Source of the DNA: Pegoplata infirma
Lineage: Eukaryota > Arthropoda > Insecta > Diptera > Anthomyiidae
Direction of reading: 5' to 3'
NCBI GenBank assembly: GCA_963921195.1
Contig: OY992540.1
Coordinates: forward strand, 131,378,671 to 131,442,670
Length of the DNA stretch: 64,000 nucleotides
How positions within the stretch are numbered: the first letter of the stretch is position 1; the number at the start of each line of letters is the position of its first letter. This document shows, piece by piece, positions 46,120 to 57,540 of this stretch. The translations under genes and the position numbers were made by a program. A model generated the notes under the pieces. That model was not told the origin of the DNA and did no database searches. It saw only the letters and a program-made list of their open reading frames with translations.

Positions 46120-48990
46120 TCATCGCTTTAACAAAATTTAAAAAAACTTTAGTTTATTTTATGACCAACACTTTTAGTAATTTAACAAATTTTTAGTACA
46201 ATTATGTTTATTAAATAACACTTTTCTGAAAACTATTTCAAATTGACTGAAAAACAGCTATTCAAATTATTTAGTTCTAAATTTTAGTAAAAGACATGGT
46301 GAAATAGCAAAAAAATTTAGTAACATTACTAAATTCTTATTCTGTTAAGAATTTAACATTTTACAAAATATTTCAATAATAATTACATAAGTTTTGAAAT
46401 GTTTTTTTTTTGGTTTTATAACTAACAATTTTAGTAATTTAACTAATTTTTATTACAAATATGTTTAAAAATAAAATTTTTCTAAAAAAAAAAAATAAAT
46501 CGACAAAAAGAACAGTTATTTAAAAAACTCTGTTCTCAATCAGTTTGAGTAAAAAAAATAGTGGAATTAGCAAACATTTTTAACGAATTCAACAAAACAG
46601 TTTTTTAAATAACAGAGTTTTTTTTTCAGAAACAAAGTTATTTAAATTAGTGGAATAAGCAAACAATTTTAACAAATTCAGCAAAAGAACCATTTTTACA
46701 AAATATTTCAACCATAATTACACAATGTTTTTGGTTTTTTAAACTAAATTTTAAAGTGCAAATATGACAAAAATTGTTATTTAAATTGTTTCAGATTGGC
46801 AGAAGAAGGAACAGCTATTCAAATAATGCTGTCTCAATTTTAGTGTAGTTAGCAAAAGTTTTAGTAATTGTACTAATTTTGATCCTGTTAGAACTAATTT
46901 AACAAAAAAAAAATTAAGTTTTAACGATTATTACAAAGTTTAGCAATCTTTTTTGGTTTTATAACTAAAAAATTGTGAAATTTTAAGCATAAATATGTTG
47001 AAAAAATCAATTTTTTTTAAAAAGATTTCAAATTAACAAAAGAAGAGTTATTTAAATAGTTTAGTACAGATTTTAAATAAAAAAATAGTGTAATAAGCAC
47101 AAAATTTTAGCAACTTTACTAATTTTTATTCCAATTAAGCCAATTTAGCAAAAAAAAAATGTCACAAAATATTTCAACGATGATTACACAATTTTAGCAA
47201 TGTTTTTCGGATTTGTCACTAACATTTTTAAAAATTTTACTATTTTTTTTTTTTTTTTCAATTAAACTAGTTTATCAAAAAAAAAAAATGTTCACAGAAT
47301 ATTTAAACGATGATAATACAATTCTAGCAATGTTTTTTGGTTTTATAACAAAAATTTTTAGAAATTTTGAAACATTTTAGTACAAATATTCACGGTTATC
47401 AATGTTTTTTGGTTTTATAATTACAATTTTTAGAAATTTTAGTAATTTTTAGAACAAATATGCACGGTTGACATATATCTGTATTCGTGCAAATATGTTT
47501 AAAAACTAACACCCGTATTCATAACAAAAAAACGAGTGGCTATCATCAAGCTGCTAACTTTTTTACTCGCAATTTTCAATAAAGGAAAGGTTTTCTCTTG
47601 ATGAAAGGCACTCGTATTATCATTATAATAAAGATAGAAGTGCCTAACATCGAGGACCAAGCTTTCCCTTTTAAAAAATTGTGTTTGAAAAAGTTAGCAG
47701 CTCGATGATAGCCACCCGTTTTTTGTTATGAATACGGGCGTAAAATTTTTCTGAAATTTTTTTAAACAGAAAGATAATAAAATAATTCAATTCCCAATTT
47801 TAGTTAAAAATTATTGTAATTACTTGTTAAAATTAATTCAGCAAAAAAAATCCAAACTATTTCACTGATTATTTTTTAAAAAATTGTTTCAAATGGACAA
47901 AAAAACAGCTGTTAATACAATTCAGTTCTAAATTTTAGTAAAAAATTTGTGTAATTGACAAGAAATTGTACTAAATGTATTTTTTTTTAACTAATTTAGC
48001 TAAAGAAAAATTTTCACAAAATATTTCAACGATAATTACACAATTTTAGCATTGTTTTTTTTTTTTGGATTTATAACTAAAAATTTTAGTAATTTAACCA
48101 ATTTTTAGAACAAATATGTTTAAAATATAAAATTTTTCAAAATTATTCTAAATCAACAGCTATTAAAATAATTCAGTTCTAAATTTTAGTTAAATATTAA
48201 TGTAATTACAAAAAATTTTAGTAATTGTACTAATTTTCATTTTGTTTAAACTAATTCAGTAAAAGAAAAATTTTCACAAAATCTAAAAATTATTTAAAAT
48301 TTCTGAAAATTATTTCAAATTGACAGAAGAACAGCTATTAAAATTATTCAGTCAAATTTTTAGTAAAAACAGTTGTGTTTTAGTACAGTTTGCAAAAGTT
48401 TTAGTAATTTTATAATTTTTTTTTTTTTAAACTAATTTGTCAAAAGAAAAACACTATTTTAGATATATTTTTTTTTTTGTTTTAAAACTAAAAGTTTTAG
48501 TAATTTTACAAATTTTTAGAACAAATTTGTTTAAAAGCATTTTTCCATTTTTCTGAAAATTATTTTAAATTTCTGACAAATTATTTAAACAGCTATTAAA
48601 ATAATTCAGTCTAATTTTTAGTAAAAACAGTGTTATAGTACAGTTTGCAAAAGTTTTAGTAATTGTATTAATTTTTATTTTGTTTAAACTAAACTAATTT
48701 GTCAAAAGAAAAACACGATTTTAGCAATATTTTTTTTTTTTTGTTTTAAAACCAAAAGTTTTAGTAATTTTACAAATTTTTAGAACAAATTTGTTTAAAA
48801 GCATTTTTCCAAAAAAAAAAAAAAAAATCAAATTGACAAAAATAACTAATAATTCCGATCTTAATATTAGTAAAAACAATGTTATTACCAACAAATTTAG
48901 TAATTTTACAAATTTTTATTTTGTTAGTTTAAACAAAAAGTTAGCACTTTCAAAAAAAAAAAAAATTATGTATATTTTAAGTAAATTATC
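46120..48990. repeat. Degenerate tandem array of a 170-300 bp AT-rich unit
   Basis: A sequence of landmarks recurs roughly a dozen times in the same order: AACAGCTATT(C/A)AAAT, then TTCTAAATTTTAGTAAAA, then TTTTAGTAATT, then TTTCACAAAATATTTCAAC, then TTTTTTGGTTTTATAACTA, then ATATGTTTAAAA. Examples begin near 46250, 46508, 46818, 47044, 47908, 48164, 48330 and 48592. Unit length varies by deletion. No coding capacity. A MITE interrupts it at 47509-47740. Confidence 0.8.
47509..47740. mobile_element. TA-flanked palindromic MITE, CCCGTATTCATAAC ends
   Basis: Left ACACCCGTATTCATAAC and GTGGCTATCATCAAGCTGC pair with right GCAGCTCGATGATAGCCAC and GTTATGAATACGGGCG. TA lies on each side. It is inserted in the degenerate tandem array. 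Confidence 0.85.
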
Positions 48991-49348
48991 GAAAAAAAGG
49001 AAGGAATAATTAAATTTTGTTAAAATTTTTCAATTTTGGAAAGATTTCATATTTTGTACAATTGAAAAAAAGGTTTATTCAAAATTTATTGTTGTTTAAA
49101 GTTTTCTTTGCTTTTTGAAAATTTTTGCATCAAGATCAAGGAAAAAATCGTTTTAATTTTAGAATGATTTATTTGGCACAATTACAAGTAAAAACACAAA
49201 TTTTACTAACATTTGTTAAAAACTGTAAGAGCGTTTACAGACATTGGCATTCTTATCACACATACGAAATTATTACAAAAGGAAATGTCTCAAAGTCAAT
49301 TCCGTTTAGAAGGGAAATTAAAAGTTTACTCGTAAAAATAAAAATGAT
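48991..49348. other. AT-rich spacer
   Basis: The open frame at 49125-49367 is AT-driven and runs into the adjacent MITE. I see no gene. Confidence 0.45.
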
Positions 49349-49350
49349 TA

Positions 49351-49700
49351 CCCGTGTAAAAAAATAATTAGATCAAAACATATCTCCTTTGATAAAAAAC
49401 ATATATGGATCATATCTAAATGGATGTAATCAGATCTACTCCATATATATTCACATCTGCTTCAGATATGTTTTGATCCGTAAATTGAGTCTATCTGGCA
49501 TATATGGCATATATGATCAGACATTTTCAGATATGTTTATATATGTAAAATTGTCAGATAGACTCAATTTACGGATCAAAACATATCTGAAGCAGATGTG
49601 AATATATATGGAGTAGATCTGATTACATCCATTTAGATATGATCCATATATGTTTTTATCAAAGGAGATATGTTTTGATCTAATTATTTTTTTACACGGG
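49351..49700. mobile_element. 350-bp TA-flanked near-perfect palindrome
   Basis: CCCGTGTAAAAAAATAATTA is mirrored by TAATTATTTTTTTACACGGG, with TA at 49349-49350 and 49701-49702. Arms of about 150 bp are almost identical (GATCAAAACATATCTCC, CATATCTGAAGCAGATGTG). Open frames on both strands share the same peptide because of the palindrome. Consistent with a mariner-type MITE. Confidence 0.92.
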
Positions 49701-49960
49701 TAGGGTTTCATTTAAAAAAATCATTTTTAGAAAACCGAATTTATTTTGTGACATCCTCCTTATTAAAAATTAAGATTGTTTGATAAGTATTCCACACGTT
49801 TAAGTAGAATTTCAATCACTATTAACTCCGCTAGTAAGACCCCAGAAACATTTTTTTTTTTTGGAATAATTGAAAATAGCAATCTAATAAAAAAACCTTT
49901 CAAAACTGTTAAAATTTTAAAAAAGTTTTAATTTTTTTTTTGTAAAAAAAATATACATGC

Positions 49961-50170
49961 ATGTGATGGAAATCGAAAACGAAAACGATCGAAATTTCAA
50001 CGGTCAATATTTTACGATCTGTAATATATGAAAAAGATTTTATAACTCAACATAATACTTCTGATTTATCTGAATATATAAACGGTATAACAAATTAAAT
50101 TTTGTTTTTTATTAAACAAAATATCCTCGATTGAAAAAGTGTTCGTTTTCGATTTCGATTTCCATCACAT
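49961..50170. mobile_element. 210-bp MITE, ATGTGATGGAAATCG ends
   Basis: ATGTGATGGAAATCGAAAAC pairs with TCGATTTCCATCACAT, with AT-rich non-coding sequence between. CGAAAACGAAAACGATCG words lie just inside the left end. Confidence 0.8.
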
Positions 50171-50445
50171 TCCTGATAATTGCTGTTTTAAGTTTCACTA
50201 CCTTATGATAAAGAAAAGATATCATAAAAAAAAGAATATAATCTCGACTATGCACACATTATTTCAAATGAAGAAGATTTAAATAAAGTATAAACTGTAA
50301 TTGATTTAAAATATAAAAAAAAAATTAAAAAATATCAAGAATCCTTTTATATGTGTGTTGTGTTTTTTTTATAAAAAAAGAACAAAAGCTTCAACGTATA
50401 AAAATAAAATTGAGCGCGCAACTAAAATATTTAAATATTAACTCT

Positions 50446-50907
50446 TAAATGCATTAGGCCGTTTTTTAACGGCCTTGTGGATTTAGTTGTAACTTTTAAT
50501 AGGCATCACTTACAATCAGGAGAGTGGTCGATTTCGAAAGCTAACAATAGAGGTATTCAGAGTCTTGTTGCCAGCCCTGGCAATGTAGCAAAAGAGTACT
50601 TCTTTCAAAAAATACATGTATTTTGAAAAGTAATTTTAAAAAGTGCTCTTTTACCACCAGTGCCAGGGCTGGCAAGTAAGACTCTGAATACCACTATTGT
50701 AAAAATGTATATTAAGCGCTTTTGTTTTGATAAATTAGCGAAAAGTGAATTTAAAAACAAAAGAAATTAAGTAATGAAGAATACAAAATTAAAAATCTGT
50801 GTAATCTCAGCATTAAAAATCGATCACTCTCTTTTTTGCAAGTGATGCCAATCAAAAGTTACAACATCAAAAAGTAAGGACATCAAAAAACGGCCTTTAA
50901 TGCATTA
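50446..50907. mobile_element. Inverted-repeat element with GGCCGTTTTTT ends (host of nested MITE)
   Basis: TAAATGCATTAGGCCGTTTT and GTAACTTTTAATAGGCATCA with GAGAGTGGTCGAT at the left are mirrored by ATCGATCACTCTC, GTGATGCCAATCAAAAGTTA and AAAAAACGGCC..TAATGCATTA at the right. About 460 bp, including a 157-bp MITE in its middle. Confidence 0.8.
50544..50700. mobile_element. GGTATTCAGAG palindromic MITE
   Basis: ACAATAGAGGTATTCAGAGT is mirrored by ACTCTGAATACCACTATTGT, with inner arms GCCAGCCCTGGCA / TGCCAGGGCTGGC and a centre near ACATGTATTT. A degraded copy is inside the hAT element at 6481-6624. Confidence 0.88.
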
Positions 50908-52972
50908 GATGGTTAAAGTTTTGTTTAATTTAAAGTAAAAAAACTAAATTTCAACATTAATTTTTATTTTGTTTTTAAAACAAAATGAAAAAATTACATT
51001 TTAAAACTAAAAAAAAAAAACAAAGACTCAAATTTAATATTTAAATCTTAGAATTATACCAAACAATCCATGATTTAGATAAATAAACCAACAGGAAATA
51101 AATCCAAAACATAAATTTAAAAAAGAAAATTTATTTTTTTTTTACAAAAAAAAAAAAAAATAAACAAAAATTACAAAAAATATTAAACATTTTTTTTTAT
51201 ATTTCTTTGAAAATAATGTTTTTTGTAAAACCTTTTAACTAGAAAAAAAAAAACAAACCACAACAAACAAATAATGAAGGATCTCGTATTTTTAATTATA
51301 TTATTTTTTTTTTTAATATTTACTACTATAACGAATGCTGTGAGTGTTGTTTTTTTTTGTGTATAAGTTTTACTATAAACCACAAAAAATTAAAGAAAAA
51401 AAAACAATATTTTGCATTTATTATACAAAAAAAATAAACTTAAAAAGAAATTGATACGAAAATAAAAACTATTTAAACAAACAAAAATACATGTGATGTG
51501 ATATAGACTTAAAAACAAAAGATAAAAACTAAACATTTTTATGGATGACATGAGGGCACATTCTCTTTATTATTATAATTTTTTTGTTTTATTTAAAAAT
51601 AATTTTTTTTACTAACTTTTTAAATAAATAATAATTTTATAAACAATTATTATTTATTGTAATTCCTCTATCCCCCACTTAATCTCAAAAAGCAAACAAA
51701 AGAAGCTATTTTTAAACAACTTACAAAAGAAACAAATACAAAAGTATTTAAAAAAAAAAAACTTTTGTAATTTTTTTTTACAAATTTAAAAACATTAAAA
51801 AAAAATCAAATATTGTATCGTATGTTACCATAGTGAACAAAAAAAAATTTAAACTAACAAAAAAAGATGTGATATTATTACATTATTCAAAACTAAAATT
51901 AAATTTAAAAAAATTAAGTTCTTTTCTTAAAAAAAAATTGGTTAAGAAAAAATAAATTTAAACTTGAAAAAATTTATTTTTTGGTTCAAACTAAAAAAAA
52001 AACAAAACAAGGTGCTAAAATATTTCTTGAAACAATTTTACTAAACCAAGCAAACAAAATAAATCCCTAATAAAAAAAGCAACTTTAAAAAGACTTGATT
52101 ATTTTTTGTCAAACAAAATCTTAAAAAAAAAAACAAAAAAACATACGATATTATATTGTAACTAAAATTAAAATTTGTATTAATTGTTGTTCTCATTGAT
52201 TATATAAATTAAATTAAAAACACTTACACCCCCCAACAAATCATTATTTTTATATACATCATTTAAAAAAAAAAACACCAATCACTACTTGTCATTTTTT
52301 TTTTTTTAATATACTTAGTATCCCTCTCTCCCCTTTAAAAGAAACGTATATTATTTGTTTTTTATTTAATTATTTTTTATCAAATATTTTTGTTAATTTT
52401 TTTTTCTTTGATTTATAGGAATTTTTATTAAAATTTAAATCATTAAACCAAATGTATTTAAAAAAAATCAAACAAACAAAACTCAGCGAAAAAAATACAA
52501 TTTTTATGTTTAAAAAAATATTTGCAAAAATATAATAAAAATATCTTTTCTATGTCTCTCTTTTCTTTATATTACTCATTGTATACGCAATAATTTATAA
52601 TTATTACTTAAAAAAACACACACATAAAACAAACAATACAAAAATAAAAACTGAATTTTTTGTTATTTTTTTAAAATATACTTTTTCGTTTTTTTTTAAT
52701 TACTTTATTATTATTTTTATTTACTAGAAACAAAATTTTAAAAACAATTTGACATTAAAGTTTTTAAATGTTTATTTCATTTAACAAATGGTATTTCAAA
52801 GCATTTAAGTAAAATGCAATTTTGTTTCTAAATTTCATTAAAATTTTTAAAATTCCCTTTAACCCATTTTGATCCACACTTCGAGTTTTCGAACAGTAGA
52901 TATAACCTTTTAAAAAAAAAAAATATTTAAAGTGGTTGTCAACTAATTAGAAACGTTCAAACAATACTCAAC
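50908..52972. other. Long AT-rich spacer
   Basis: About 2 kb of A/T homopolymer-rich sequence without frames of normal composition, inverted repeats or RNA genes that I can see. The 51183-51383 open frame is an AT artefact. Confidence 0.5.
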
Positions 52973-52980
52973 GTTATTAT

Positions 52981-53277
52981 CACAGACTAAATACAGACTC
53001 GACAGTAGAGTTTTACAATAAAAAATGGGGAAAAACTAAGCGATTTAGGAGAAAACACAGCGGTTTTTAGTCAGTTTTACGCTAACATGGCAACACTTTC
53101 TACGACTTAGGAGTGAGTGAAACAACAAAAACCGATCTGGCATCCATTTTTCTTATGGCGCGTCATATCAGTTTTCTCTTTCTAACCTAATTCGTAGAAT
53201 AATTTGAAAATATTAACCATATAGTTAAAGAATACTTTTTTGACACCTGTCATATTTGTCGAGTCTATTAGTCTGTG
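52981..53277. mobile_element. hAT-type MITE, CACAGACTAA ends
   Basis: A 297-bp element. Ends CACAGACTAAATACAGACTC and GAGTCTATTAGTCTGTG, with a perfect 8-bp duplication GTTATTAT at 52973-52980 and 53278-53285. The interior is non-coding. It lies in the left arm of the large inverted repeat. Confidence 0.9.
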
Positions 53278-53739
53278 GTTATTATTATCAAACGAGTATA
53301 GTTTTTCAAAATGTTATGCAGATAGTTTATAAAGCTTTAATTTAAGCTTGATAGCGTCCAGATTGAGTAAAAAATGAATGTGCTACGAGGGTCGATCTAA
53401 AAAATGAAATTATTTATAAATATTTTTCAGAAAATTTTTTAAAAATATTTCTAAGTCGATTTTTTCTAAGTTCAAACATTAAAAATTTAAAATATGTTCC
53501 AAAAGTTTTTATTCCGTTATTTACTAATTTTTTTAACAACCTGAACAAAAAATTAATATAGTAGAATACAGTTGAAGAAATCCGCATTTTTTGACCTCCA
53601 ATTCTTTTGACCACCAATTTTTTGTATACAAAGAAAAATTTAAATTATTTTACTATCTCATTACAATACACTTAGGTGTACTAATATTAATAAATAGGGA
53701 TGAGATTTCCATGCAAATGCATGTTTTTTGTCGAACGTC

Positions 53740-55000
53740 TTAAAACGATATCGACCAATTACACTGCGTGACAAATCTAAACACTATTTTAGAAAACAAG
53801 AGGTACGACCATCATTTCAATATATTTCGGACATGCTGAATCGAATGGCGTACTCCGTTGTTCGATGTATGGTACAGTTTTCTTGTAAAATGTCATTAAA
53901 GATTGGCTGATTTTCAGTTGCTTTTTTAACAAAAAAAATTCCAAAGCTAATGATTTTTAAATTTTATGGCATGGAAAACAAACATATAACTTGTAGCAAT
54001 ATTTCTAATATAAATTTGGTTTAAAGCTTTTCATTTTAAGCCCTTAAATTCGCGGATTTCTTAATTTTTTTAAGTTTTCGCGAAATTCACCGTTAAATTG
54101 GTGTCTGATAAAAAACTTGCTTTTTGTGGATCATAAAGGCGTCCATGACACTACGAATAGTGGACAAAACACATCTATGTTATATGGACCATCATGATGA
54201 AAATCGCGAAAAACCGTTTTTTTGTATATGGCAGCATCACTTTAGGAGATGATTTGAGGCTTTATCTTTTAGTATATAATGTGGGAACCTTAAACAATGA
54301 ACTGACCCAAAATTTGTCCAAAAAAGTTTTCATTTGCAAAAGTTATCTTAACAAAAACTATAATTATTGTATCGCAAACACTGAAATAATAGTTTTTGTT
54401 AAGATGACTTTTGCAAATGAAAACTTTTTTGGCCGAATTTTTGGTCAGTTAGTTGTTTAAGGTTCCCACATTATATACTAAAAGATGGAACCTTAAATCA
54501 TCTCGTAAAGTGATGCTGGCATATACAAAAAACGGTTTTTCGCGATTTTCATCATGATGGTCCATATAACATAGCTGTTTTTTGTCCACTATTCGTATTG
54601 TTAGGGATGCATTTTTGATTCATTAAAAGCAAGTTTTTTATCAAAGACCAATTTGGCTGTTAATTTCGCGAGAACCTTAAAAAATTAAGAAATTCGCGAA
54701 TTTAACTGCTTAATTTAAAAAGCTTTAAACCAAATTTCCATAAGAAATGTTGCTACAAGTCATATCTTTGTTTTCCATGTTATAAAATTTATAAACTGTT
54801 TACTTTGCAAATTTTTTTGTTAAAAAACTGGCTCGAAATTAGCAAATCTTTAACGACATTTTGCAAGAAAACTGTACCATACATCGAAAAAAGGAGTACG
54901 CCATTCGAATCAGCATGTCCGAAATATATAGAAATGATGGTCGTAACTCTTGTTTATTTTTTAGTGTTCCGCAGTGTTATCTTTCCGAATCAAGAAATTT
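53740..55000. repeat. 1.2-kb internal palindrome
   Basis: The left half (for example ACAAGAGGTACGACCATCAT, GGACATGCTGAATCGAATGG, GGACCATCATGATGAAAATC) is mirrored in the right half, with the centre near 54377 (TTAACAAAAACTATAATTAT). The arms are about 85-90 percent alike by eye. Neither of the two short frames (53728-53910, 54194-54460) is convincing as a gene. Confidence 0.85.
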
Positions 55001-55270
55001 TAAATGCATATTTTGTGCATATTTCCAACTTTTAAGTGCATATATTTGCATATTTTGGCATAAATTAGCAAAAACACAAATTGAATTTTTTTTTTCAAAA
55101 ACTATTTTGAATTTTAAAATTTTTTTTTTGAATATTAGAAAAATTATTTTTTTTCTTCTTATTTTTTTTTATAGATTTTCTTAATTTCTAAAAAAACTTT
55201 ATATAAGAAAGTTTTAAATGTTACTATTTAAACCCGACGTTATTTTTTGCTTTTTAAGAAGTTTTTTCTA

Positions 55271-56485
55271 CACCGAAAAAAATTCATGCCTTATATGAAC
55301 GAAATGTTTCGTACATTGTACGAAAAGTTTCGTAGTTTTTGCTTACGAAATTATTTCGTAAAAATTATAAGTTTTTACGAAAAAGTTTACTACATTCTAC
55401 GAAATATTTTCTTGTTTTTACGAAACAATTTTCTATATTATACAAACTAATTTCGTAAATTACAAAAATAAATTCGTACATATTAGATATAAAAAAATAC
55501 AAAAAAAAAAATGTCTTATATGGTCGAAATTTCAAGACTATATAGCAAAATATAAAAAGCCTATACGACAAGTGGCAAAAAAAGTTAGTAAAATAGATAT
55601 TTTTGTCGGTACAATGGACTATTTTAAGTCTGAGCGCCATGGACTTGCCTAGAAAATTTACTTATTTTTGGGCTTGTACAACCCACCCTCAACTCAACAA
55701 ACAAAAACGTTGTTCAATTTTAAAAAATTTTATTTAGGCCGCTGTTCCAAAAAAAGTAATTCACATAAAAAATGTGAAAATGAAAATTTCCGATTTTTTT
55801 TGGTGTTCTACATTTCACATCCGAATTTCTTTTTCGTTTTGTTTCACATAAATAAAATTTGGTGAAATTAAAACGAATGCACATTTTTCCTAATAAATTT
55901 TTAAATTTAAATTATTCGATTTCAAATTCGAATGAAAATGTGATCAACAAAACACTAAACTTGATTTGATGTGATTCGGAAATTTTCATGTGAATTGAAA
56001 AGTTGTGAAAGACAGAACAGAGGCCTTAATTTTTCTTAAAAAAAACAATCTTTTTCACAAATTTTCTAACGAAAATTTTTTTTGGACACAAACATTTTTG
56101 GGCATTTCTTTTTTAATGAAATTAAGAAATTCATTAAAAATGCATTAAGGAAAAATAAATCTTAAAATAAAATTTCGAAGTTCAAAAAAACTTTGAAAAT
56201 TTTCTAATTGTAAGTCCTATGCCTTTTTATATGAAAGGTTTCAAAGTTAGTGATATGTCATTGCGTTCCGTTTGACATGTCACGTGACCTACCAAGGACC
56301 GGTAACTTTTCGTGCAGGGAAATTAAAAATTTTCATGATTACGAAATATTTTCGTATGTTTCGTAAATTTACGAAAGTCCGGACTAATTTCTTTTTCGTA
56401 ATATAAAGTAAATTTTCGTATATTTTACGAAACAAGTAAGTACGAATTTTTATTTCGTAAAATGTTGCATGGATTTTTTTCGGTG
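55271..56485. mobile_element. TA-flanked inverted-repeat element, CACCGAAAAAAAT ends
   Basis: CACCGAAAAAAATTCATGC pairs with GCATGGATTTTTTTCGGTG, with TA at 55269-55270 and 56486-56487. Inside both ends lie many TTTCGTA/TACGAAA words in both orientations. A Harbinger-like MITE is nested at 55737-56025. Confidence 0.85.
55737..56025. mobile_element. Harbinger-like MITE copy 2
   Basis: A 289-bp element with ends GGCCGCTGTTC and GAACAGAGGCC and a 3-bp duplication TTA (55734-55736, 56026-56028). The body matches copies 1 and 3 (AATTCACATAAAAAATGTG, TTTCACATCCGAATTTC). Confidence 0.9.
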
Positions 56486-56860
56486 TATGAAAACAAGATT
56501 TTTATTGTACAGATTTTATTTTTTAGTGCATATTTTAAGGTTTTTTAGTGCATATTTTGAATTTTTAGCGCATATTTTCGATTTTTTAGTACATGAAAAT
56601 CTCATCCCTATTAATAAATAATAACATATTTTCTTTGTTTACAAAAAAATCAAACGAATTTTAGATTTTTTTCCACAGTATTCTACGGTATTCATTTTTT
56701 GTTTGGGTTGTTGGAAAAATTAGTTGATAACTGAATAAAAACTATTGGAACGTTTTTTTTAATTTTTAATGTTTGGAAAAAAAAACAAAATTCGAAAAAA
56801 ACATTTTTTCACTTTGTTCGGGACTTTCCGATGTTCAAGTCAAAAAAGAAACCCAAAATT

Positions 56861-57096
56861 TTTTTTCCATGAACGATTTTCATAGTATTTATGAACATAT
56901 TCATACAATTTATTAACTTTTTCATAATATTTATAAACTTTTTCATAGTATTTATGAATAAATCATAATATGTGAAATTTTAGAATTTTTAAAATTTTTC
57001 GTAAATACTATGAAAAAGTTTATAAGTAGTATGAAAAAGTTAATAAACTGTATGAATTTGTTCATAAATACTATGAAAATCGTTCATGGAAAAAAA
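56861..57096. mobile_element. Palindromic MITE, TTTTCCATGAACGATTTTC arms
   Basis: CCATGAACGATTTTCATAGT is mirrored by ACTATGAAAATCGTTCATGG. The body is a series of TTCATA(A/G)TATTTATGAA words. It is inserted in the right half of the outer element. Confidence 0.82.
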
Positions 57097-57540
57097 AAAA
57101 TTTTTGTAAACAAAGAAAAATTATAATTATTTTTATGTTTCATTGGTTTACACTTAGGTGTACTAAAATTAATAAACAATAGCATCTTTTCTTTGTTTAC
57201 AAAAAATTGGTGGTCAAAAGAATTGGAGGTCAAAAAATTTGGATTTTTTCTACTGTACTTAAAAAAGTTCACTGTTTGTATGGGTTGTTGGAAAAATTAT
57301 TTGAGCACTGAATAAGAACTATTGGGTCTTATTTAAATTTTTAATGTTTGAACTTGGAAAAAATCGGCTCGGAAATATTTTTTTTTTTTTAAATGTTCTA
57401 AAAAATGTCTATAAACAATTTCATTTTCCAGATCGACCCTCGTAGCACATTTATTATTTACTCAATCTGGAGGCTTTCAAGCTTAAATTAAAGCTTGATA
57501 AATTACCTACATACATTTTTCTATAAAAATACTCGTTTAG

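Larger units (their letters stand above)
53695..56610. mobile_element. 2.9-kb hAT-type element, TAGGGATGAGATTT ends
   Basis: Ends TAGGGATGAGATTTCCATG and CATGAAAATCTCATCCCTA, with a perfect 8-bp duplication TTAATAAA at 53687-53694 and 56611-56618. The right end carries several GTGCATATTTT repeats. It contains a 1.2-kb palindrome and a nested TA-flanked element. No transposase frame was found. Confidence 0.9.
53291..57537. mobile_element. 4.2-kb outer inverted-repeat element (pogo-like text in arms)
   Basis: The left arm 53291-53690 (AACGAGTATAG, TTTAATTTAAGCTTGATA, GCTACGAGGGTCGATCT, TTGACCTCCAATTCTTTTGA, CACTTAGGTGTACTA) is mirrored in order by 57150-57537. Weaker mirror text further out (CAATACT) suggests arms extending to about 52958 and 57547. 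The segment 56690-56830 repeats text of 57265-57345 directly. All coding content is absent. Inner DNA consists of later insertions. Confidence 0.8.

Noticed and set aside
49389..49711. Two frames on opposite strands sharing a 30-residue peptide
   Set aside because: Produced by the near-perfect palindrome of the MITE at 49351-49700.
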